A stretch of 14,709 bases of DNA from Bacteroidetes bacterium UBA6491 (lineage in GTDB: Bacteria; Bacteroidota; Bacteroidia; NS11-12g; UBA9320). This document shows positions 5,860 through 13,739 of the stretch, in pieces (position 1 is the stretch's first letter; each line of letters starts with the position of its first letter). The position numbers were made by a program, and so were the translations under genes. The notes beneath the pieces are model-generated. The model ran no database searches. It was not told the origin of the DNA and saw only the letters and a list, made by a program, of their open reading frames with translations. Location of the stretch: contig DJML01000113.1 in NCBI GenBank assembly GCA_002436505.1, positions 9,314-24,022 of the forward strand. Reading direction: 5' to 3'.

Positions 5860-6327
5860 ATGCCACAGTATATAGGAGAATATGAGTGTAAAACCGACGA
5901 CAAGGGAAGGGTGGTAGTACCAGCCGGACTGAAGCGTCAACTACCCAAGGACACGGGTGGGAAACTTGTCATTAACAGAGGTTTTGACAAGTGTCTTACG
6001 TTATACACCCGTAAGGACTGGAACAAGGAGAGCGAGAAACTGGAAGGTCTGAACGAATTCAACAGAAAAGACCGAAGATTCAAAAGGTTATTCAGTAGTG
6101 GTGCCACCGAGATCACAATGGATGCTGCTTCCCGTATCCTGATCCCCAAGAAACTTGCACAGTATGCCGAGATCGAAAGTGATGTGGTCTTTTATGCGTA
6201 TGCCGACAAAATAGAGATCTGGAGCAAGGCCATTTACGATGCTCAGATGGAAATAGATGCTGACGATTTTGCTGATTTAGCTGAAGAGGTAATGGATAAG
6301 AAAAAACAGGAACCGAGTGACGAATAA
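5860..6327 (+). CDS. mraZ: Transcriptional regulator MraZ
   Basis: MraZ is a ring-forming DNA-binding protein with two SpoVT/AbrB-like halves that controls the dcw operon it heads. The 155-residue product shows both half-motifs: DDKGRVVVPAGLK at 13-25 and DAASRILIPKKL at 88-99. The N-terminus (IGEYECK) is typical of the phylum. Its three-box operator lies just upstream. The C-terminal 20 residues are acidic and of low complexity. The start has no Shine-Dalgarno; a -7-like box 5 nt upstream suggests a near-leaderless message. The last 11 bases overlap the start of rsmH. Confidence 0.97.
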   Translation: MPQYIGEYECKTDDKGRVVVPAGLKRQLPKDTGGKLVINRGFDKCLTLYTRKDWNKESEKLEGLNEFNRKDRRFKRLFSSGATEITMDAASRILIPKKLAQYAEIESDVVFYAYADKIEIWSKAIYDAQMEIDADDFADLAEEVMDKKKQEPSDE

Positions 6328-7219
6328 GTACCACATACCTGTCATGCTCAGCGAATCTGTCGAAGCGCTGAACATTAAACCAAATGGCAGGTACGTCGAC
6401 GTTACATACGGAGGCGGTGGACATTCTGCCGCTATACTTGAGAAACTTGACGATGGCATCCTGATAGCCTTTGACAGGGACACAGACGCTCAGCGAAATC
6501 TTCCTGAACACCCCAACCTGCTGTTCATTAACCAGGATTTTAAATACATAAAGAACCACCTTAATTACCAGGACCTTATTCCAGTGGATGGCATTCTTGC
6601 TGACCTTGGAATTTCGTCTCACCAGATAGATGTACCTGAACGTGGCTTTTCCTTCAGGGAAGATGCAGACCTGGACATGCGAATGGACCGAATGACGGAA
6701 GTTACAGCGGCTGACATCCTGAATAAAGCTTCTGAAGAAGAACTGGTGTTCATCTTCAGCACCTACGGTGAATTGCCGGGTTCAAAGAAACTCGCAAGAC
6801 TCATCGTTGCTCAACGCAACGGCAGGGCCTTTAGAAAAGTAAGTGATCTGGTGACCCTTGCTGACGAGATCACTTCACCGAAACGACGTAACCGATACCT
6901 GGCGCAATTGTTCCAGGCGCTGCGAATAAAAGTTAACGGAGAACTAGAGGCACTGGAAAGTTTACTCATGAACAGTGAATCTCTTCTTGCTAAGAACGGT
7001 CGCCTGGTAGTGATGTCCTATCATTCGCTCGAGGACAGAATGGTCAAGAATTATCTGAATACAGGCAACGTAGAGGGAATACAGGTAAAGAACGAATACG
7101 GCGTCTTACAAAAGCCATTCAGGTCGGTGTTCAAAAAACCGATCATCGCTACACCGGAAGAAGTCGAACGCAACCCCAGGGCCAGAAGCGCTAAACTCAG
7201 AGTTGGAGAAAGGATTTGA
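6317..7219 (+). CDS. rsmH: 16S rRNA (cytosine-1402-N4)-methyltransferase RsmH
   Basis: RsmH N4-methylates C1402 of 16S rRNA in the decoding centre using S-adenosylmethionine. The 300-residue product carries the family signature throughout: HIPVML (6-11), the SAM-binding GGGGHS (32-37) and FDRD (52-55), ADLGISSHQID (95-105), GFSFR, LDMRMD, LFQALRIKVNGEL, SYHSLEDR (234-241) and NPRARSAKLRV (286-296). I chose the GTG start because HIPVML begins at residue 6 and the next in-frame ATG (codon 10) would cut that motif. The GTG lies within the end of mraZ, so translation is probably coupled. Confidence 0.97.
   Translation: MTNKYHIPVMLSESVEALNIKPNGRYVDVTYGGGGHSAAILEKLDDGILIAFDRDTDAQRNLPEHPNLLFINQDFKYIKNHLNYQDLIPVDGILADLGISSHQIDVPERGFSFREDADLDMRMDRMTEVTAADILNKASEEELVFIFSTYGELPGSKKLARLIVAQRNGRAFRKVSDLVTLADEITSPKRRNRYLAQLFQALRIKVNGELEALESLLMNSESLLAKNGRLVVMSYHSLEDRMVKNYLNTGNVEGIQVKNEYGVLQKPFRSVFKKPIIATPEEVERNPRARSAKLRVGERI
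7205..7214 (+). promoter_or_regulatory. Ribosome binding site that decides the ftsL start
   Basis: GGAGAAAGGA ends 7 nt before the ATG at 7222, the best Shine-Dalgarno spacing. An in-frame TTG at 7216 would sit only 1 nt after it and overlap the rsmH stop, so ATG 7222 is the likelier start. Confidence 0.6.
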
Positions 7220-7221
7220 TT

Positions 7222-7560
7222 ATGGACAACAACTTAAAACCCGGACAGAACGACACTTCTTCAAACCAGACAGAAGTACAGAACAACGGCGAAAAGGAAT
7301 GGACCTTCCTCGGCATGCTGGCGCTCATAATGTTCATAATGGCCCTGGTAGTGCCGTATATCTATCTCGCCCACAAGTCAGACAAAAAGATCAGGAAGAT
7401 GGATAAACTCAGCAAAGAGTTGAAGGAGTTAAGGTCAGAATATATAACACTCAAATCTGAGATCATCAGCACGAACAAGCAATCTGACGTTGCAAAAAGG
7501 CTGGAATACAGAGCTATAAAACCATTAAAAGAGGCCCCTTATAAAATCGATAAAGATTGA
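7222..7560 (+). CDS. ftsL: FtsL-like cell division protein (Bacteroidota type)
   Basis: FtsL is a small bitopic protein that, with FtsB and FtsQ partners, activates the FtsW-FtsI septal synthase. The 112-residue product has a polar, Asn-rich cytoplasmic N-terminus, one membrane helix at about 27-49, and then a charged coiled coil with Leu/Ile heptads (about 55-86). Direct sequence similarity to proteobacterial FtsL is slight. The call rests on topology, size and position between rsmH and ftsI, where this phylum's FtsL-like family is found. The stop TGA overlaps the TTG start of ftsI by 4 bp (TTGA). Confidence 0.87.
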   Translation: MDNNLKPGQNDTSSNQTEVQNNGEKEWTFLGMLALIMFIMALVVPYIYLAHKSDKKIRKMDKLSKELKELRSEYITLKSEIISTNKQSDVAKRLEYRAIKPLKEAPYKIDKD

Positions 7561-9656
7561 ACATTAAGAAGGACATATTGTGGCGCGTGATCCTGAGCAT
7601 CGGATTGATCGTTGTTTTTGGCATCGTGATTATTGCCTCTACGGTAAGGGTTCAGGTTTCAGAAGGCGATTACTGGCGTGCACTGTCGGACAGCCTTACA
7701 ACGAGAACTCACGAGATCCCGGCCACCCGTGGCAGCATTTTTTCTGAGGACGGCAATCTTCTGGCCACTTCGATCCCCAAATACAAGATAAGCATTGATT
7801 TCAAGGTCATACACGACTATCACAGGGATTCATTCCAGAGATACATTCCTGTCCTTGCCAGACGCTTCAGCGAAAAATTCAACAGCCACTCCAGGGAATA
7901 TTACGACCGGATTATCCGAACAAATTATAAGAAGAAAAGCAGGTATGTAGTGATCGAAAGAAATGCAACATACATTGATTTAAAAGACATCAAAGAATGG
8001 CCCGTATTTAGTGCCGGTAGATTTAAAGGCGGCCTGATCTCGGAAGAAAGGACCATTCGAAAGAACCCTTACGGCGGACTTCTTGCAAGAACCATTGGAT
8101 ATGTAAATGAGAACGGCGTCGGAGCGGGACTTGAAGCAACATTCCAGGACCAGCTTGCCGGAGCAAATGGCGAGATCGTCGTTCGAAGGATCTCAGGAGG
8201 CTACAAGCCGGTCTCAGACGGACTTATCGCTGAACCGCGGGACGGACTTGACATCTTCACCACTATAAATGTTGAGATCCAGGACATCGCTCACAGTGCT
8301 TTGGTCAACGCTCTTGAAAGGCATCAGGCTGAGTTCGGATGCGTGATTGTAATGGAAGTCAAAACAGGCAAGATCAAAGCGCTTGTAAACCTATCTAGGC
8401 TCCAGAACGGGCAATATGCTGAAACGTTCAACTACGCCATTGGCAGAAACATTGAGCCGGGATCTACGATGAAATTACTGTCAGCACTTGCGCTGCTTAA
8501 CGACAAGAAAATTCGCCCTCAGGATTCCGTTGACATTAATTTTGGATCTTACAAATTCTACGATCGCCTCATAGAGGATTCTGAGAAAGGGACACACAAG
8601 AATTTAACATTCCGTCAGGTCTTTGAAAAGTCGTCCAATGTAGGCGTTGCCAGAACAGTACATGAAGCTTACAAAGAATCTCCGGATGATTTCATCGCAT
8701 ATTACCGCCGGATCTTTGAAGGAAATGACCTAAACCTGCGCCTTAAAGGAGCTACCAAACCAATTTGGATCAACCCAACTGACTCCCTTTGGTCAAGATT
8801 ATCGCTTGTATCTACTTCTATTGGATATTCGGTTCGTTTAAGCCCGGTCAATATACTTAGCCTTTACAATGCGGTCGCAAACAACGGGCACCTGATGCGT
8901 CCATTACTGGTTACAGGATATGGGAAAATGGGGGCCATTCAGGAAGAATTCGATCCACAGGAAGTGTCTTCATCCATCTGTTCACAGACAACACTTGATA
9001 CATTAAAGTCGCTGCTGGAAGGAGTCGTTAATGACGGTACGGCGAAATGGGTGATGAGGGACCTGCCATTCCAGGTTGCCGGGAAAACAGGTACTGCAAG
9101 GGTTCCTAAAGGTCGTTCAGGCTACTACCATGACAGGTATAACGCTTCATTTGTGGGGTATTTCCCCGCGGATGAACCGCAGTACAGTTGCTATGTGCTG
9201 GTAAACCATCCAAGAATCGGTGGCTACTATGGATCATCTGTCGCTGCTCCAGTCTTTAGAGAGATCGCCCACCAGATCTATGCACAAAGGATCCGGGTCA
9301 CCGTTGACAGCATGGATAAGATCCGTGATCAATTTACGCTTCGTGGCAATACAGATGATTTCAAACAAATTGAACGACATCTCCAGTTAGATATCAGCTA
9401 TCTGTCTCGAAATACAAAAAAGTTTGAATGGATCGAATTGGTCAAAACCGGTGACACCCTTAACGCATTTCCGCTTACTACGATCAAAGGGACCATACCT
9501 GATGCCGGCGGAATGGGCCTGAGAGATGCCCTTTATATCCTTGAGAACCTTGGCTACAAGGTGAAATTCAAAGGAAACGGAAAAGTAGTCGAACAATCAC
9601 CAGAACCTGGAACTAGTGCACATCCCGGGCAAACCATTTACCTGAATCTTAAATAA
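7557..9656 (+). CDS. ftsI: Septal peptidoglycan transpeptidase FtsI (PBP3) with C-terminal PASTA domain
   Basis: FtsI crosslinks new septal peptidoglycan as the class B partner of FtsW. The 699-residue product has one N-terminal membrane anchor (about 9-29), a dimerisation/pedestal domain beginning with IPATRGSIFSEDGNLLA, and a transpeptidase domain. The active site is complete: S303-T-M-K306, S359-S-N361 and K510-T-G512. Residues 645-699 form one PASTA repeat (IPDAGGMGLRDAL, ending EQSPEPG and GQTIYL), a tail common in this phylum but absent from E. coli FtsI. The start is TTG: the first in-frame ATG lies deep inside the protein, and the membrane anchor needs the upstream start. TTGA overlap with ftsL indicates coupled translation. 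Confidence 0.96.
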   Translation: MNIKKDILWRVILSIGLIVVFGIVIIASTVRVQVSEGDYWRALSDSLTTRTHEIPATRGSIFSEDGNLLATSIPKYKISIDFKVIHDYHRDSFQRYIPVLARRFSEKFNSHSREYYDRIIRTNYKKKSRYVVIERNATYIDLKDIKEWPVFSAGRFKGGLISEERTIRKNPYGGLLARTIGYVNENGVGAGLEATFQDQLAGANGEIVVRRISGGYKPVSDGLIAEPRDGLDIFTTINVEIQDIAHSALVNALERHQAEFGCVIVMEVKTGKIKALVNLSRLQNGQYAETFNYAIGRNIEPGSTMKLLSALALLNDKKIRPQDSVDINFGSYKFYDRLIEDSEKGTHKNLTFRQVFEKSSNVGVARTVHEAYKESPDDFIAYYRRIFEGNDLNLRLKGATKPIWINPTDSLWSRLSLVSTSIGYSVRLSPVNILSLYNAVANNGHLMRPLLVTGYGKMGAIQEEFDPQEVSSSICSQTTLDTLKSLLEGVVNDGTAKWVMRDLPFQVAGKTGTARVPKGRSGYYHDRYNASFVGYFPADEPQYSCYVLVNHPRIGGYYGSSVAAPVFREIAHQIYAQRIRVTVDSMDKIRDQFTLRGNTDDFKQIERHLQLDISYLSRNTKKFEWIELVKTGDTLNAFPLTTIKGTIPDAGGMGLRDALYILENLGYKVKFKGNGKVVEQSPEPGTSAHPGQTIYLNLK

Positions 9657-9661
9657 AAACA

Positions 9662-11125
9662 TTGAAGGGATTAAACGAAATATTGAATGGCATTGAAATT
9701 GTTTCCACAACCGGACCGGATGTGGCTACGATCCGTTCATTGAATTTCGATTCAAGAAAAACAGGTAAAGGTGACCTCTTTGTCGCTTATAAAGGCGTGA
9801 GTGTCGACGGCCACGACTTTATTGATTCTGCCATTGAAAAAGGCGCGGTAGTCGTGGTTTGCAGTAACGTACCAAAATCCCCTGACCAAAAGGTTCTGTT
9901 CATTGAAGTTGCTGATCCTGCCAAAGCTCTTGGCCTTCTGGCTTCAAATTATTTCGGCAACCCATCCAAGGAACTTAAACTAGTTGGAGTTACAGGCACC
10001 AACGGTAAAACCACCGTTGCCACCCTCCTCTATCAGTTATTCTCCTTGTTAGGAAATAAATGCGGGTTGATCTCGACTGTCCGGAACATGATCGGAACTC
10101 TCGAACTTGAAGCCACACATACCACTCCGGATGCCATTTCTATTAACCAGATGCTTCGCCGTATGGCGGATCAGGGTTGTTCACATTGCTTTATGGAAGT
10201 GAGCTCTCATGCGCTAGCACAGGAACGAGTATCAGGTTTGAACTATAAAGGGGCGGTTTTCACTAACATCAGTCACGATCACCTTGATTATCACAAAACA
10301 TTCGATGCTTATTTAAAAGCAAAGCAAATGCTGTTCAACGACCTGTCTGAAGAAAGTTTTGCCCTTTACAACAGGGACGACAGGAACGGGCAGATAATGG
10401 TTCAGAACAGCAAAGCCACACGATATTCTTACAGTTTAAAGAATCAGTCAGACTTTAAGGTCAGGATCATCGAGCAGGACATAACAGGAATGCTGCTTGA
10501 AATTGGCGGAAAGGAAGCATGGTTCAATCAGGTAGGTACTTTTAACGCTTATAACCTTGCTGCTGTATATGCAACAGCATTTATCATGGGTGCTGACCCG
10601 GATACTATCGTCACGTTGCTCACCAGAACAATGCCTGTTGAAGGAAGATTCCAGGTAGTAAGGTCATCAGACAACGTAACTGCTATCATTGATTACGCTC
10701 ATACTCCGGACGCCCTGCTGAATGTTCTCAATACCGTTAACACTATCAGGACCAGAAATGAGCAGTTGATCTGTATTGTCGGGTGTGGAGGCGATCGTGA
10801 CAAAGAGAAAAGACCACTTATGGCAAAAGTTGCAACTACTCATTGCGACAGGGTCATTTTGACATCGGATAATCCCAGATCCGAAGATCCTACCACGATC
10901 ATCAAGGAAATGCTACCTGGAATTGCACCGGAAAATTTCAAAAAAGCATTGCAGATCACCGACAGAGAAGAAGCAATAAAAACTGCCATTTCCCTTGCCG
11001 GAAGTGGAGACATCATAGTTGTTGCCGGGAAAGGCCATGAAAAATACCAGGAGATAAAAGGGGTTCGCCATCCTTTTGATGATACCCGGATCATTCTGGA
11101 ACAATTTAAAGAATTAAGGAGTTAG
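9662..11125 (+). CDS. murE: UDP-MurNAc-L-Ala-D-Glu:meso-diaminopimelate ligase MurE
   Basis: MurE adds the third residue of the peptidoglycan stem peptide in the cytoplasm, using ATP. The 487-residue product has the N-terminal UDP-substrate domain (FDSRKTGKGDLFVAYKG), the P-loop GTNGKTT (112-118, with K116), the central-domain EVSSHAL and FTNISHDHLDYH, and the C-terminal domain with DYAHTPDAL, GCGGDRDKEKRP and AGKGHE. DNPR (403-406) is the signature of enzymes that use meso-diaminopimelate rather than L-lysine, so the wall is predicted to be DAP-type. The start is TTG, 5 bp after ftsI, with no Shine-Dalgarno; no in-frame ATG occurs before conserved sequence begins. No murF follows, as is usual in this phylum. 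Confidence 0.97.
   Translation: MKGLNEILNGIEIVSTTGPDVATIRSLNFDSRKTGKGDLFVAYKGVSVDGHDFIDSAIEKGAVVVVCSNVPKSPDQKVLFIEVADPAKALGLLASNYFGNPSKELKLVGVTGTNGKTTVATLLYQLFSLLGNKCGLISTVRNMIGTLELEATHTTPDAISINQMLRRMADQGCSHCFMEVSSHALAQERVSGLNYKGAVFTNISHDHLDYHKTFDAYLKAKQMLFNDLSEESFALYNRDDRNGQIMVQNSKATRYSYSLKNQSDFKVRIIEQDITGMLLEIGGKEAWFNQVGTFNAYNLAAVYATAFIMGADPDTIVTLLTRTMPVEGRFQVVRSSDNVTAIIDYAHTPDALLNVLNTVNTIRTRNEQLICIVGCGGDRDKEKRPLMAKVATTHCDRVILTSDNPRSEDPTTIIKEMLPGIAPENFKKALQITDREEAIKTAISLAGSGDIIVVAGKGHEKYQEIKGVRHPFDDTRIILEQFKELRS
11116..11121 (+). promoter_or_regulatory. Strong Shine-Dalgarno of mraY
   Basis: AAGGAG lies 7 nt before the mraY ATG and within the last codons of murE. It is the strongest ribosome binding site in the window, where most starts have little or none. 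Confidence 0.6.
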
Positions 11126-11128
11126 ATT

Positions 11129-12388
11129 ATGCTATACTATTTATTCCGATACCTCGAAACTCAATACAACTTCCCAGGGGCAAGTGTATTCGAATACACC
11201 TCGTTCCGGGCAGGAATTGCAGTCATAGTATCCTTACTTATCTCACTTGTTTTCGGAAAAAGACTGATCAACATACTCAGGAAAAAGCAGGTCAAAGAAT
11301 CTGTAAGAGACCTTGGCCTTGAAGGTGAGAGCACAAAACAAGGAACCCCTACCATGGGCGGAATAATAATCCTCATGGCCATTCTGATCCCGACTCTTCT
11401 TTTCGCAAGGTTACGGAACGTATATGTGATCATCATGTTGATCACTACAGTATGGCTTGGATTGATCGGTTTCCTGGACGATTACATCAAGGTATTTAAG
11501 AAAAACAAAAAAGGACTGGCTGGAAAATTCAAGGTTATCGGTCAGATCGGCATCGGAATTATCGTTGGGTTAGGTCTTTATTACAACGACGAGGTGGTCA
11601 TAAGGGACATCTACCTCCAGTCAGAGGTCACTCCGGAGATCCGTGAACTGGCTACATCCTATAAGGTTGAGGAAAAAGGAGATACAACATTCTATATAGA
11701 TAAGCACAGCACAACTACTACCATTCCGTTTGTTAAAGGGCATGAGTTCGATTATAAGAAGATCCTGTTCTTTCTGAATGACGACGCTGCCCGTAAAGGG
11801 ACCGTTATAATTTATGTCCTGCTTGTCATTTTCATTATAACAGCTGTATCCAACGGCGCAAATCTTGCCGACGGAATAGACGGCCTTGCAGGAGGTTCTT
11901 CTGCAATAATTGGTGCCACACTTGCCATTCTAGCATTCATATCCGGTAACGCAATCTTCGCTGATTACCTGGACGTCATGTTCATTCCGTTCCAGAGTGA
12001 GCTGGTGATATTTGGTGCTGCTTTTGTCGGTGCATGCATTGGTTTCTTGTGGTATAACTCCTATCCGGCTCAAATATTCATGGGTGATACCGGCAGTTTA
12101 TCACTTGGGGGTATCATAGCGGTATTCGCCATAATGCTGCGCAAGGAATTGCTGATCCCAATTCTGTGCGGGGTCTTCCTGATAGAAAATCTCAGTGTAA
12201 TTCTTCAGGTCAGTTATTTCAAATACACGAAAAAAAGATACGGGGAAGGGAGAAGAATTTTCAAAATGTCCCCTTTACATCACCATTATCAAAAACTGGG
12301 ATATGCTGAACCTAAGATCGTCACCAGATTCTGGATCATTGGCATACTCCTGGCAGTTCTCACCATTATCACTTTCAAACTCAGATGA
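11129..12388 (+). CDS. mraY: Phospho-N-acetylmuramoyl-pentapeptide transferase MraY
   Basis: MraY transfers phospho-MurNAc-pentapeptide to undecaprenyl phosphate, making lipid I at the inner membrane. The 419-residue protein has about ten membrane helices and every family motif: TPTMGG (73-78), FLDDYIK with the Asp pair D117-D118, NLADGIDGLAGG (245-256), FMGDTGSLSLGG (317-328) and the PLHHHY loop (383-388). It is about 60 residues longer than E. coli MraY. The extra length is mostly in the loop between helices 4 and 5 (about 152-222), on the outer face by the known topology. It starts 3 bp after murE behind a strong ribosome binding site and overlaps murD by 4 bp (ATGA). Confidence 0.97.
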   Translation: MLYYLFRYLETQYNFPGASVFEYTSFRAGIAVIVSLLISLVFGKRLINILRKKQVKESVRDLGLEGESTKQGTPTMGGIIILMAILIPTLLFARLRNVYVIIMLITTVWLGLIGFLDDYIKVFKKNKKGLAGKFKVIGQIGIGIIVGLGLYYNDEVVIRDIYLQSEVTPEIRELATSYKVEEKGDTTFYIDKHSTTTTIPFVKGHEFDYKKILFFLNDDAARKGTVIIYVLLVIFIITAVSNGANLADGIDGLAGGSSAIIGATLAILAFISGNAIFADYLDVMFIPFQSELVIFGAAFVGACIGFLWYNSYPAQIFMGDTGSLSLGGIIAVFAIMLRKELLIPILCGVFLIENLSVILQVSYFKYTKKRYGEGRRIFKMSPLHHHYQKLGYAEPKIVTRFWIIGILLAVLTIITFKLR

Positions 12389-13728
12389 TGGATAAGAAAC
12401 TCGTCATATTGGGTGGAGGTGAAAGTGGTGTTGGCGCCGCTATTCTGGGCAAGAAACTTGGCTTCAATGTATGGCTGACCGATCATTCGGCTTTAAAGCC
12501 TCACTATCGAGAAGAACTTGCAAAGGAGTCCATTGCGTTTGAAGAGAGCACCCATACGATCGAACGCATAGTGGATGCAGACCTGATCATCATCAGCCCT
12601 GGAATTCCGGAAAATGCATTGCCTGTTGTCAAGGCAAAACAAAAAGGTATCCCGGTTATCTCTGAGATTGAATTTGCATGTCAGAATACATCGGCTACAC
12701 TTATCGGAATCACCGGAACCAATGGAAAGACTACCACCACATTGCTCACACATCATATCCTTAAGAAAGCAGGATTTAATGTAGGGCTTTCAGGAAATGT
12801 AGGACACAGCATGGCCAGGCAGGTAGCGACTGAAAATTACGACCATTACGTCATTGAGCTCAGCAGTTTTCAACTAGACGGCATGTTCAGTACCAGGTTG
12901 CACCGCGCCATATTGCTGAACATAACACCAGACCATCTCAACAGATACAACAGCATGGAGGATTACATCCTCTCAAAATTCCGGATCACACAAAACCAGA
13001 CCAACGAAGACCTTTTCATTTACTGTGCGGACGATGAGACCATTACAAGTACCATCCCCAAACTATCGATTAACGCAAAAATGGTCCCATTTGCCTTCGA
13101 AAAAAAATTCGAAGAAGGCGCTTGGGTCGAAAACGATCAGATAAAAATCCAACTACAGAATCCTAAAATCAACTTTAATATGAATCTCAATCAATTAACT
13201 ATCAGCGGAAAACACAACACGTACAACTCAATGGCAGCTGCCGTGGTTGCGAATTCCTTATTCGTCCGTAATGAAGTCATCAGAGAAAGCCTCTGTGATT
13301 TTAAAAACGTTGAACACCGCTTAGAATTTGTAGCATCCGTAAAAGGTGTCGACTTCATCAATGATTCCAAAGCTACCAATGTAAATGCGGCATGGTACGC
13401 CCTGGAGAGTGCTACCAAACCGGTTATATGGATAGCTGGCGGCGTTGATAAAGGCAACGATTATGAATTTATCAAACCTCTTGTGAAGGAAAAGGTAAGG
13501 ATCCTGATCTGCCTGGGTAAAAACAACATAAACCTGCACCAGGCTTTCGGAAGTGAGGTTGAAATGATAATGAACGCCGGGTCCGCCAAGGAAGCTGTGG
13601 ATATGGCCTATATGATGGCAAAAAAAGGTGAACTGGTCCTTCTTTCTCCGGCATGTGCAAGTTTTGACCTTTTTGAAGACTACCAGGACAGGGGACGGCA
13701 ATTTAAACAAGCCGTACGTCAACTATAA
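12385..13728 (+). CDS. murD: UDP-N-acetylmuramoyl-L-alanine:D-glutamate ligase MurD
   Basis: MurD adds D-glutamate to UDP-MurNAc-L-Ala in the cytoplasm. The 447-residue product has a Rossmann-like N-terminus (LVILGGGESGVGAA), ISPGIP, the P-loop GTNGKTT (111-117, K115), ELSSFQLDG, NITPDHLNRY, the adenine-side HNTYN, EHRLE and the C-terminal NDSKATN (D327-S328-K329) where the incoming amino acid binds. It ends with the usual LSPACASFDLFEDYQDRG. SSFQL and DSKATN separate it from MurC and MurE. The start at 12385 forms an ATGA overlap with mraY; the adjacent ATG at 12388 is an equivalent alternative. Confidence 0.97.
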   Translation: MMDKKLVILGGGESGVGAAILGKKLGFNVWLTDHSALKPHYREELAKESIAFEESTHTIERIVDADLIIISPGIPENALPVVKAKQKGIPVISEIEFACQNTSATLIGITGTNGKTTTTLLTHHILKKAGFNVGLSGNVGHSMARQVATENYDHYVIELSSFQLDGMFSTRLHRAILLNITPDHLNRYNSMEDYILSKFRITQNQTNEDLFIYCADDETITSTIPKLSINAKMVPFAFEKKFEEGAWVENDQIKIQLQNPKINFNMNLNQLTISGKHNTYNSMAAAVVANSLFVRNEVIRESLCDFKNVEHRLEFVASVKGVDFINDSKATNVNAAWYALESATKPVIWIAGGVDKGNDYEFIKPLVKEKVRILICLGKNNINLHQAFGSEVEMIMNAGSAKEAVDMAYMMAKKGELVLLSPACASFDLFEDYQDRGRQFKQAVRQL

Positions 13729-13739
13729 TACAGGATTTG

